Source of the DNA: Uloborus plumipes
Lineage: Eukaryota; Arthropoda; Arachnida; Araneae; Uloboridae
DNA: 64,000 bases
Reading direction: 5' to 3'
NCBI GenBank assembly: GCA_038373865.1
Contig: JAXGGA010001671.1
Span: forward strand, 1-64,000
In this document: positions 35,258-45,242 of the stretch, piece by piece
Numbering within the stretch: the stretch's first letter is position 1
How the letters are laid out: each line of letters opens with the position of its first letter
Made by a program: the position numbers and the translations under genes
The notes under the pieces: model-generated
The model's database searches: none
The model's input: the letters and a program-made list of their open reading frames with translations, nothing else
What the model was told of the DNA's origin: nothing

Positions 35258-35613
35258 AATTGGCAGAATATATGAGTTTATCTGATGCAAATTTCACGGA
35301 CAACGTACCTGGAATTGCGGAAGAATCCCATTCAAGTTCAATAGTTAACAGTTTGTACAGCTGCGGTATTTGTGGAAAGGACTTCAACAGGAGAGACTAT
35401 TTCACAGTTCATCAAAGAACTCACTCTGAGGATAAGTCATTTGCCTGCGAGCTATGTGGGTATCGCACCAATCAGAGAGGCAACTTGACCCGTCACTCAA
35501 GACTCCATACTGGTGAAAAACCTTACAGGTGCCACATTTGTAACTATGCAAGTGCATATTCACACCATCTTAAGGTTCATGTAATGAATCACACTTTTAA
35601 GAAACAATTATGA
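35258..35613 (+). CDS. Alternative terminal zinc-finger exon 8 (three fingers, twin of exon 5)
   Basis: 117 residues after the split codon, following acceptor AG at 35256-35257; TGA at 35611-35613. Leader LAEYMSLSDANFTDNVPG. Three fingers with the same residues as exon 5 except about two substitutions at the protein level (for example FTVHQ for FTAHQ, LKVHV for LKLHV), including the unusual HSEDKSF linker. The finger-coding DNA differs from exon 5 at only a handful of positions over about 230 bases, while the ~105-base leader differs at roughly one base in four. Duplication includes the upstream intron from about 35122. The two isoforms should have nearly the same DNA specificity but different leaders. 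Confidence 0.92.
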
Positions 35614-35635
35614 AAAACATCTGCTCTCTACGCAT

Positions 35636-36326
35636 GATCAAACCTGGCTCCAGTCTGTGGATTTTCAAGATGCAGAAAATTGACACTGTCCATGTCATAT
35701 GATTGTGCGTCAGGTAAAAGATTCCTTGATTACTCAATTTGGCAATTAGTATCTTTTGGCAAAAATTCAATTTTCAGCCCATAGTGGTGCGACGTGAAAG
35801 AATGAGAACCGATTTCTGGGAATGCATTTAATCTGTAATTATTTGTAGCAATTACGTAGCTCCGTTTGAGACAAACATATTTTGAAAAATACACTCTGTT
35901 CAAATAATTTGCCAAACAGTCCAATCCGAAACCGTGTTGCTCTATGTACTTTCGATTGTGCAATATGACCCCTCCTTTATTTCATTCGGATGTATGATTT
36001 TGCTGCGGATGGGCAATAACAAAGCCTGACCTTCCATTTTTTCCAAGTTGGCACAAAACTTGAAACTACAGCCGTACCTGCCATCCTTTAGGTTTATAAA
36101 TCAAGTTCATGTTTTGATTCCACATGACCTTCAAGATCAGATTCAAGCATGACCTTCAAAGTAGATCTAGCAAATAACATTTTTATAATAATTTTTTTTA
36201 TTTAGGTGATAAAGTTAAATACTTTTTTGCTGTACTTAATCTTTAAAAACAAATTGAATGAATAGATAAATAAAGCATTTATCATTTGACACTTGACGTA
36301 CTTTACTTACAAATAATTGTTTTTTA
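35636..36326. other. 3' flank of exon 8
   Basis: No gene or clear repeat; an AATAAA occurs only near 36267, 650 bases after the stop. Confidence 0.35.
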
Positions 36327-36330
36327 TTAA

Positions 36331-36562
36331 CCCTTTATGGTCAACAATTTTTTTCCCTAAGAAAACAATTTTTTCCTTCCAAATCTCAATCAAGGGAGAC
36401 CTTAGCAGCACACCTACCTATTTTTTAAAGACTTACTTCTGCCGACAGATACGAATGTGCCGAAAACATCACAATGTTCTATTGTGGAATAACTCACTTA
36501 GTTACTGAGACAAAATAATTCTGGAGGTATGTGCCGAATTTGGCAAACCTGATGTTAAAGGG
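36331..36562. mobile_element. piggyBac-type MITE (232 bp) next to the exon 9 acceptor
   Basis: Short inverted ends 'ccctttatgg' and '..taaaggg' flanked by TTAA at 36327-36330 and 36563-36566, the piggyBac pattern. No coding sequence. The right end is only 23 bases from the first base of the next zinc-finger exon, so the branch point and polypyrimidine tract of that exon now come from the MITE or the short remnant 'ttaaaattattttaccgact'. Confidence 0.75.
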
Positions 36563-36585
36563 TTAAAATTATTTTACCGACTCAG

Positions 36586-37037
36586 AAGACTACTCTGCTT
36601 CCCGTGGGACATCATTGTCTGGCAGTCTTTTAAAAACAGGTTTTGCCATTCAAGAGATGAAAAATATTTACAATTGTGATTATTGTGGAAAGAAATTCAG
36701 GAGAAGGGACCACTTTGTTGCTCATGAGAGGACTCATAGTGGCAAAAAACCTTTTGTTTGCAATATTTGTGGGTATCTAGCATCACAAAGAGGCAATATC
36801 AAGAGACATGCTGAGCTTCACTCAGAGAAACCGTGTAGTGTCCTATTTGTACTTATTCCACTGCCCATGCACATATTGTCTAAAAATTCATGTATTGAAT
36901 CATACAAAATAAGCTGTGAAAGAGAGAAGTTTGTTGATTCTGAAGTTTATGAGTTATCAGATATTTGTGCTCTAAATGCAGTTGTATTTTTAAAAATCTC
37001 CAAAATAAATGACTTTAAAATAACTGTTTTTCAATAA
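36586..37037 (+). CDS. Alternative terminal zinc-finger exon 9 (two fingers, third finger decayed)
   Basis: 149 in-frame residues after the split codon, following acceptor 'ccgactcag' (AG at 36584-36585) in the common phase; leader begins DYSASRGTSL. Finger 1 CDYCGKKFRRRDHFVAHERTH, linker SGKKP, finger 2 CNICGYLASQRGNIKRHAELH. After it the linker has lost two residues (SEKPC) and a frameshift hides a third finger, still visible out of frame as CPICTYSTAHAH but ending in stops. The in-frame C-terminus of about 65 residues is therefore non-homologous and ends at TAA 37035-37037. The polypyrimidine tract is poor because of the adjacent MITE. It may still be spliced, or be dying. Confidence 0.8.
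37004..37009 (+). promoter_or_regulatory. AATAAA inside the exon 9 read-through tail
   Basis: Lies before the in-frame stop but after the original, decayed third finger; it probably was the poly(A) signal of the undamaged exon. Confidence 0.4.
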
Positions 37038-39469
37038 CTGTGAGAAAATCACATGAAACGCATTTACATACACTCCTTTAACATTACACAACTTTAATAT
37101 AATTTTGAGTGAGTTTCCACAACAGGAATTAATCATTGAAAGCAATTGATTTTTGTGAGAGGCCAGAAGCCTACTCAAATATTGGGAAAGGACCATAAAA
37201 GTTCTGTAAATGGGAACACAGGAAGCAATAATTTTTAAAATATTGTCTTGATATTTAGTCTCTAACTCTTATTTGGACATATGTGTCACATATACATAAG
37301 CCGAAGTCCGTAAAGTCGCATACGGGGGAGGGGGATTTTAAAAACAGACATGTGCAAAAATTTAGTTTAACTACAAAAGTCAAGAAAACTTTTACGTTAC
37401 AAGTTTAAAAAACAAAACTTCTTTGCATAGATTTTTTTTCTTTCATTTGTTGAAAAAAATTGGAGGGCAACTGCAACAAAATTTTATTTGTGCTGCATCC
37501 AAAGTAGGTTCATCTTGATAAAATGTATAAATGGTTGAAATTTTTTCACATATTCTTAAATTTTCTTTCTGATTTTTTTATCTTTAAGTTTGAAAAGTTT
37601 TAGTCTGAAAACATTAAAAACTAGGAACTGATTTTGGAGTGCCCCCTCAGTCGAACCCTAAAATGTTTTGTTACGTAAAAAACAAGAAAAAAAAGCCTTT
37701 TTTCTTTCTTTTTTAATGGGAAAAAAATAAAGTGTTTTATTCTTTATTTTGTGACTATTTAAAGAGGAGAAATTTGAAGAAGTGCGAAAAAATTTGACAG
37801 TTCAAATTTTCATTTACGGCAAAATATAATTGAAAACAAGACTTGTTGGCACTTTCTGGAAGGAGAGCTCCTTGTCAGTTTTGTCGACAGTCCCATCCCT
37901 TCATAAAACTTACACTACTATGATCTCTATCCACCTTCCCTCCCCCGGGCCAGGCCCTGAATTTCCAACTTTCCTCTCATCGGCTCGGATTCAATTTGAG
38001 GGTATTTTGTTGGTTCCCATTTATAAGCACCTGCAAGTGCCTTGAGGAATTTTAATAACAGCTACACATGGCTCCAGTCAACAAGACCACACAAAAACGG
38101 TTAGGTTCAGACTCTGCTCTATTGGTGGTCCCCTAATCTCCCCCTTCCTCCCAAAACAAAAGAGAAGAACTTTAAAATATATTTTATTTCTAAATGCTTG
38201 AAAACTTAGGAAAGTGTAGTAGTAAAAATTAAATTTTAAAACTTCTAGCACATGCGCAAGCGGGGGGGGGGGGGGCGGATACCAGGAAGTATTTTTGTTC
38301 CTCACATGTTTCAGTTCTTTCTATTTTTTCTGTCGCGAATTCTACTTGATTTTGTCTTACTTCTACAGTGTTTTGATGGGGAACAATCCTGCTTTTAAGA
38401 ACACCGATGAGTACTTCCTTCGTATGTAAAACGTCGATTAAATATTTGTGTTGTTTCCCTTACCTTGTTTCTTTTGCTCGGTTTGAAAATGATTCTGATA
38501 AAATCGTGTGTGTGTTTGGAACGTCATGTTTCTCAAGCTGGCGAAGACTTAGGCAGGGATTTAAGTGAAACACGGACGATCGCAACTCACCAATGCAATC
38601 GCAAATTCCAAAATTTGGATTCAAGTGAAACGAATTCACTTGAATTCGACTTACAGTAGCGGTTGCAATATGCAAACGCCTCGAAGCGATTGCAATGGTG
38701 TTTCACTTGAATTCGGCCCTTATATTAGCTCTCCAGGTAGTTATGTGTATCAGTTAAACATTCTGCTAACTTTAACTGTCTGCATGCTGTTGTTTACATC
38801 TGAAATTGTGGTTGTGATATGCGGGATTTTCCAATCGGTGGATAGTTGTCATTTAAGTTATATTTTAATTAAGTTTATCATCAAATGCCCGCACTTTTTA
38901 CAAATTCATTTCACTGTTAATTATTTTTGGTGATTCTTCCATTTTTTGTTTATATTCCCCGTTGAGTTTTTTTCTTTCTAAAATGCTTTCCGCTAGTTCT
39001 TGTGCGTTCATTTTTTTTTGCCTTAAAACCTCTGATAGGCATGTTCCGAGAAATGGACAATCCCATATCTTGTATGCCTTGCATTTTCTAGCATCGAATT
39101 ATTTGTTCATCTGAAAACTGAGGTATCCGGGTATCATTTACGCCAATCAGATTTAAACTACAACACATTTCAGACCGACCTACGCATTTGCGTAGGGGTT
39201 TTCCGACTAATGCCCTCTTGTTGGTGCTCAAAAAACAAGAAAGGCAACTCCGAAAGTCTAATGCGAAAATGCTTTTTGACTTGTAGTATGAGGTAATATT
39301 AAAAATGCTTAGTGGGAGAAATTGAATTGAAGATGAACCCAACTACATGCGAATCTCAAAATCTTCATTGATAAGATACATTTTTAGAGTAACACATTTT
39401 TTTTTTTTAAGTGATGAAAATCAAGAGTGTAAAAATTAGATGACTAATTACACTCATTGATTTTACCCT
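37038..39469. other. Mostly unassigned; imperfect palindrome at 38550-38715
   Basis: At 38550-38715 'aagtgaaac' and 'gcaatcgc' phrases occur in both orientations ('gaattcacttgaattcg' in the centre), a degenerate inverted repeat. A G-run at about 38262-38274 is present. No gene recognised; open frames here are short and domain-free. Confidence 0.35.
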
Positions 39470-39600
39470 GCTGGAAAAGAACGCAGAAAAGAGACTATTG
39501 TCAGCAGAAGATTTATAAAGGCCCACACTGGCAAAGTGCTTCAGAAAAGCCCAAACTGTCTAATTACCATTTGTATTGCCAGTTACTGTCCATTCCATAA
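39470..39600 (+). pseudogene. Relic of an exon 5/8-type zinc-finger exon
   Basis: 'ggaaaagaacgcagaaaaga' followed by 'gactat' aligns to the finger-1 segment of exon 5 (GKDFNRRDY). Further on, 'aggcccacactggcaaag' aligns to the H-TGEK linker region, and 'accatttgtattgccagt' with 'tccattccataat' to the third finger (HICNYASAYSHH). Cys codons, the middle finger and the reading frame are lost. I see the similarity by eye only. Confidence 0.5.
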
Positions 39601-40231
39601 TACATCAAACCATTATTATTATTTTTTTTTTTAGAAATTTATTTTTTGTTTCATGAAATTGACTTTAATGCTGTGTTTCACTTTTTGTTTTTCTTTCCTT
39701 TTTTTAAAATTTGTTTCTGACTTATGTAATTAATTTTTAGTCTGTTAGTGTACAAAACTAATTAGTCCTCAGCATGTACTGTTCTAGATGTAGCTTGTAG
39801 CAAAACTTTATATAAGCCAACTGAGCTTTTTTAATCAGTCTGTGTTTTCAAATCTGTTCTTATTAAAACAACATTTTTAATAAAATTATCACATTCAGTT
39901 GTATATATCCAACATTGTGTGAAAAAATTAGTTAATTTAAATGTTTTATCTTTTTTAGTCTTTATTTCTTTTTTGATAGAGTTTATAAAATAGATGAATT
40001 TGAATATAATGTAAGTTTTAATGCATTTAGGAATAATCATAAGGAACATAGATTTGTTTTAAAATATTAAAAATTATTGAATGTGTGTGTCACCTATGAA
40101 TTATCACGAAATAAGAAATTGGCATTAAAAACAATAGAGTTTTATAAATAAAAATAGAGTTTTATGACCAGTAGTGCAGCCAGGACTGTTTCCTGAGTAG
40201 GGCTATAACTTTTGTCAATGAGGTTTCAATT
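39601..40231. other. Unassigned AT-rich sequence
   Basis: Nothing recognised. Confidence 0.35.
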
Positions 40232-40275
40232 AGAAATGGACCAAAGCTTCAGCCATTTCACCGAAACACTTTTTT
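40232..40275. repeat. Solitary end of the 27566 hAT family
   Basis: 'agaaatggaccaaagcttca' then 'gccatttcaccgaa' matches the hAT terminus at 27567 ('agagatggaacgaagcttcg' then 'gccattttgccgaa') at most positions. No partner end found. Confidence 0.55.
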
Positions 40276-40756
40276 TTTAATCATGCTGTATCAAAGCACC
40301 TAAGAGGGCTACTCATTGTCTCTTAACAGATAATAAATGAGAGTTTCTCTTTATTCTATAATTCTAAATTTTGTATTTTGCTAATTAAACCTCTTTGTTT
40401 CTATGTGCTTTAATTGTGACTTTAATGAATGGTTAGTTTTGGTGATCACAGATTTTGTAATGGGCTCATGCGCAGCATAAAAGTGCTCGATTTTAATGAT
40501 TTTTTTTTCTCAAATGATCTACTAATATGTTTAAGTGTAAGTATATTTCTAATTGTGAATATATACTTTATTTATTGCAGGATTCGCGCATTCTAATTTT
40601 GTTAAATGTATTTTGAAATCCTGAGAAATAATTCAAAATTTATATGTGAGAATATACAATAAAAAATTTCTTTGCTGTAGTTACTTTGAAATTTGGAATG
40701 CCTATTCATTTCTTTAATCATTGCATTACTGAAAGCAGAAGGTTACTTGAAATAAT

Positions 40757-40853
40757 GTGAATAGTCTTAAGGGAGAGCTTTTGATCTGTATTGGGAATTA
40801 ATAAATTGCTTAAGACCATCCTTGCTGGACTGAGAATCTGTTGGTGATTGATA
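40757..40853 (+). repeat. Degenerate LINE 3'-end remnant
   Basis: Weak match to the LINE coding end and 3' UTR ('atagtcttaagggagagctt', 'gagaatctgttggtgattga'). Confidence 0.4.
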
Positions 40854-41173
40854 TATGTGAATATATTGAGTTAAACTTGAAGCAGATATTCATTCCTTTT
40901 TGGCGGTTGTCTGTTTGTTATATCAGATTTGAGTTTTTCTTATCATAGTGCTATTTATATTTTTGAAGAAAATAGTTTGATTATTTTTATTATACATCTG
41001 ATTGTAATTTCGTTCCTTGATTGTTATTAAAACTCATCTTACCTTGAAAAATTTTGACTATTAATAACATTAAGTATTAACTTTAACTCCAGCTTATTGA
41101 TTTTTAATTTTCTAAATTTTTTAAGGCTTGGGAATTTTTGTATAATAACTTGCTTTTTAAATTTATAGTTATA

Positions 41174-42141
41174 CAAGGGGCGTTCAAAAAGTAAGGGCCG
41201 TTTGGTCACAGAAAAACATATACTCATAAGAAACAAATTTTATTCTCATATTTAGTAAGGTACAAACTTCCTTCACTTATCTACATAATCGCCTTTCACT
41301 TCTAAGCATTTTTCGTACCGCTACACCAGCTTTTTTAACCCCTCTGCATAGAAGTTTGCCGCCTGAGGGTTGAACCAGTTGACATCGTCGATTTTGAGTC
41401 CCTCTTCGGTTTCAAAACGTTTTCCACCGAGCCGCTGTGTAAAATGCAAGAAGAGGAAGTAGTCGCTCAGGCGCAATGTCGGGAATGTACGGTGGATGGT
41501 CAAAAAAATCTCAACAAAAATCTTGAATTTTCTTCTTGGTTTTTGCAGCAGTGTGAGAATGCGCGATATCGTAAAGGAGGATTATGCCAGATGAGTTTAC
41601 CGTGGAGTTTGCTTTAGATTGCACGTCTCAATTTGTTGATGTAATAACAAACAACAATTTTTAAACAGTAGTGCGTTCAAGTTGAGGAAATTCTTCAGCT
41701 AGGCCAACTAATCGTCAATCGACGATCAGATCACAGTGCTTGGTTTACTTGTGAAACGATTTTATCAGTCTGGATACTGGGCCTGCCACTCTGCTCTTTG
41801 TCAAAGACATTTGTTCTTCCATTTTTAAAATTGTCTAACCTTTCCTTTACTCATAACTGTAGGTTTATAAACCAGGCATAATTCCCGATGAATTTTAGTA
41901 GCCAACGATCCTTTTGCACATAAGAAACGAATCACAGAACGCACTTCAAAGTTGGCGGGATCAACGATTTTCGCGGCCATTGTTCCCTGCATCCACTACA
42001 AACAAAAGGACTTCAGAACCAAAACAAATGATGTTGTAGCTTCGCAATGAGTCAGTAGATGGTGTGCAGCCGTTAAACTGTGCTCCGAAGAGCCATTATT
42101 AAAATATAAGCAAACGGCCCTTACTTTTTGAACGCGCCTCG
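41174..42141 (-). mobile_element. Internally deleted mariner element (968 bp)
   Basis: Inverted ends containing 'gcgttcaaaaagtaagggcc' at 41182 and complement ('ttactttttgaacgcgcc') near 42121, with TA on each side (41172-41173, 42142-42143). Between them is a shortened and frameshifted mariner transposase on the minus strand. Confidence 0.9.
41260..41980 (-). pseudogene. Decayed mariner transposase
   Basis: Minus strand: the N-terminus starts at 41980 (MAAKIVDPANFEVRSVIRF, the paired-type helix-turn-helix start), soon followed by stops and frameshifts. The C-terminal part is open at 41503-41321 with LRLSDYFLF (third catalytic Asp region), LGGKRFETEEGLK and AANFYAEGLKKLV, then CLEVKG beyond a break. 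The central catalytic part is largely missing, so the whole is about 0.3 kb shorter than a full-length mariner. Confidence 0.88.
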
Positions 42142-42143
42142 TA

Positions 42144-42828
42144 GTAGCATAAAAAAAATAAAATCTATCAATATTTTTAACTCTCAGAATCTTAATTGGA
42201 ACTTTTTGATTTCAGAGAATTCAAGAAAATAAACTTATTGAATGAGATACAGAAAAATCAAAGTTGTTCTAAAAGTGAACTGAATATCTTGGTGTAGCAA
42301 TTTTCAATACATTGTGTGAATAAATATGACAATAAAAAACTTTTGATACTAATAATTAGTTGCTGAATGTAGTCTATGGAAGTATAATTTAATAATGAAC
42401 AGATATACTTCAGATATTCACTGTCAGTTTGCTATTTTGCTCAATAATAAATTTTGTTTCCTCTTTTAAGTTCTTTTTCCTGAAGTATGGTGTCCTAAAA
42501 TTTGTAAACCTCATTCGTTTATATTCTAATGTGTGTGTTCTTCAATGCATTGGGAAAAAACTATATTAAGTATAAATTTGTAGCATGATTATATATATAT
42601 TATTTTATAAATTTATTAATTTTAGTTGAATCGCATTCGAATTAATTTTTAGTTTGTTTGATATGTTTAGTTGATTAGATAGAGATATATTCAACTTAGT
42701 TTCATGAGTATAATTTTTTTATATTATTTGTGTTGTTATTATTATTTTACATTTACTCGTTTTTTATTTCTTATTTTCTTAAAGTGTTTTAATATTTTAC
42801 AATGCATTAAAAGTACTCTAGTGTAAGG
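42144..42828. other. Unassigned AT-rich sequence
   Basis: Nothing recognised. Confidence 0.35.
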
Positions 42829-43491
42829 GTCTTCAACCTTCTGCTGTGGTGGGTTGCCCATCTGTTGAATATGTAATGTAGGTAGAACTTGAATGTTATA
42901 GCACTTGAATTCATATCAAAGGGTAAGGACAACAAAGGGAAGGGTTAACGATTTTTTTAATTATTCAATGTGTTAAGCTTAAAAAGAAAACTTCATCAAA
43001 ATTCAAATCAATATTACTTTGCCCGTATGTTTTTAATAATAGAACAGAATGACATACCATGGTACATAACAGTCCTGCATAACTCATCAAGAAAACCAGT
43101 AATAGCTATTTTTAAAAAAAACTGCTTGAGGGGTAAGTCTCTTCAGTCTTAACATGAAATTTGGCATTTGTTTTGCTTCATTCGTGTTTCGCTATTCGAA
43201 AGAACCTGTGTTTTTACAATTTATACTCTATCCTCCGGATGTTATCTTTAAAATGTATTCTTATTTTTGATTTTGCGTTCTTTGTCTGACCAAACAAATT
43301 TCACATATGTAGGTACCACCAACGATAGAAGACATGAACAAAATATTTTTTGCTCATTCTTGGATATTTGTCTTCAGATGCATGCTTTAACCGCTCGCTT
43401 TTCTTTTTTGAAGTTTTGTTTTTATTTACTTGAAAACATTTCCTAGGCCGCTAAAATATCTTTGGTGGGCCACAGGCTGAAGATGCTTACT
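42829..43491. mobile_element. Degenerate hAT-type MITE
   Basis: Left end 'gtaagggtcttcaaccttct' and right end complement 'ggctgaagatgcttac', with a 'gtggtgggttgccc' / 'ggtgggccacagg' pair just inside; a 'tactctag' / 'tactccag' pair overlaps the ends. This is the form of the hAT MITEs known for ending in '...tcaacc'. Interior has no transposase. Confidence 0.6.
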
Positions 43492-44255
43492 CCAGTATAA
43501 CCCTTTTGACATTTATTTTGTTTTAAAAAGCTGGCTGGTTATAAATTGAATTTTTCTTACATTTGTACGTAATATTTTTGTCATTTTTCATTTGTAATGC
43601 TTTGGTTTGTTTGCTAAACAATGCCTTATTTTAATAAACTCATAAATTTATGCTTATTTATTGCAGTAAAAAATCAAGTTGAACCAAGAATGAAACCATA
43701 ACTGTTGCCCAAATTGTTTATGGGGAAAAAAATAATTTTGAAGTTAAAGATTAATTTTTGCAGTTATTAAAATGTAAGGTGCTTGATTAGAAATTGCGCT
43801 AATGATGTGTCTGTGAGGTATAGTGGCATAATTCTAAGATTTTTACAAATTAAAGAACTATAAAAATATTCAAAAATAATTTAAATGGAAATAATTAAAT
43901 ATCTCAATGTATTATTTATTATTAAGTATCTAATAAGCTAAAAAAATTATTAATTTGAAAAACTTTAGCACAGAGAGTTAATATTGCAGCTAAAAAAGTT
44001 TTTCTCTGGCAGACAAAGTTGCACACGCAAATTTACATGCAATTTTGGTATTTAATGAATAAATATATAGAGCTACAAAGCTTTGATCTGTCAGAAGGCA
44101 TGTAAAAGAGATGTTACAGTTAATGTGCTATCAGTCTTAAATGGTAATCCTAGAAAATGTCTGATACTTTCACAAAAATTTCCCCATGATAACTAATATC
44201 ATGAAGTTGCTTTTACTCAATCTCTCTGAATCAAAATCTCTACTAATGTGTACAG
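43492..44255. other. Unassigned AT-rich sequence
   Basis: Nothing that I can support. Confidence 0.35.
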
Positions 44256-44510
44256 TGCCCGCGCTAAGGATTTTAATTTGATAGCCAAGAAATTAGCCAA
44301 ACTTAAAAAGTCTGAGCCAAATTTCGAAAGTTTTAGTCAAAGAATTTAAATTATTTGATATCTTAATGCAATACATATTTATTTTTCCCCCAGTAGAAAT
44401 TTCTGTCAATTTTCCGTTTGCCAATACTTTAGCCAAATGAGAATTTTTTTCGCCGAATTTTCGATTTTATCTCATTTGGCGAGGTGGTGAATGCTTAGTG
44501 TGGTCCCTGG
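44256..44510. mobile_element. Possible hAT-type MITE (255 bp)
   Basis: Left 'cagtgcccgcgctaagga' and right 'gcttagtgtggtccctgg' are weakly inverted, and 'agccaaatgag' / 'ctcatttggcgag' form an internal inverted pair. Confidence 0.4.
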
Positions 44511-44705
44511 TGTAGTAGATTTGTTCAAAGTTTTCTAATTATGCGTGCAGTTTAAAAATAGGAAATGGAAAAACCAAGCTGAAAACTTTTTTTTATATTA
44601 CGAGCAGAGACAAAAGACTAGTAAAATCCAAAGTTGTGTGTACATTTACAAATCCTTGCAATAAATAGAGAATTTTATAATATGTATTATACTACTGTAT
44701 ATATA

Positions 44706-44883
44706 CAGTCGAACCTCATTTACTTGAACATGCTTAATACGAATTATGGCTAAAATGAACTACATTTTGAATTTCCATCCTCTTGTTTGTTGTTTAAGGC
44801 GTCAAATAAGATCAAGTATGCTGTAAGTTAAGACGGATTGATTTTGAAGGTAGCTTGGAGTTTGTTTCAGCTAGGTTCTGCTG
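44706..44883. mobile_element. Pogo-type MITE (178 bp) upstream of exon 10
   Basis: Ends 'cagtcgaacctc' and 'ggttctgctg', TA on both sides (44704-44705, 44884-44885). Similar in length and ends to the MITE at 49421-49594. Ends about 105 bases before the exon 10 acceptor. Confidence 0.7.
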
Positions 44884-44988
44884 TATTAATGTTTGTTTCA
44901 TTACGTTACCGTAAATTCCATGACAACAGCTCTTCTCAATTTGTTTTGGATTTCAGTCTCATATCTGCATTATTTTTTTTTTTTCTAG

Positions 44989-45242
44989 AGAATTACCAGA
45001 CTTCACCTAAGAAAAAATGTTCATCCAAGGCTGAAGATGACTGCCTCTATATCCAGGGCATCAGAAAAGCATATGTGTGCCGTACATGTGGCAGAAATTT
45101 CAACAAGAAGGATCATCTGAGAGTGCATGTGAGAATTCACACAGGAGAGAAACCATTTTCTTGCGACATTTGCGGGTATCAGTTCAGTCGGAAGTATCAC
45201 CTCACTAGACATTCCAGACTTCATGCTGATGATAAACACTGA
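44989..45242 (+). CDS. Alternative terminal zinc-finger exon 10 (two fingers)
   Basis: 83 residues after the split codon. The poly-T tract 'tttttttttttctag' gives acceptor AG at 44987-44988, which keeps the common phase; the AG two bases later would not. Leader NYQTSPKKKCSSKAEDD, Lys-rich. Finger 1 CRTCGRNFNKKDHLRVHVRIH, canonical TGEKP linker, finger 2 CDICGYQFSRKYHLTRHSRLH, then ADDKH and TGA at 45240-45242: the exon stops where the next linker would start. No third finger, no damage within the two. The reading frame also stays open upstream through the intron, but that part is non-coding by position. Confidence 0.88.

Noticed and set aside
43667..43720. Acceptor-like 'ttattgcag' followed by a phrase that can be read as YNCCPNC
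   Set aside because: Needs a base insertion to form even two Cys ligands, and no His pair follows; too weak for a zinc-finger relic.
44838..44988. Extending exon 10 upstream to an ATG-like codon at 44838
   Set aside because: That part overlaps a MITE and a poly-T tract ending in a good acceptor; the phase matches the other exons only if the exon starts at 44989.
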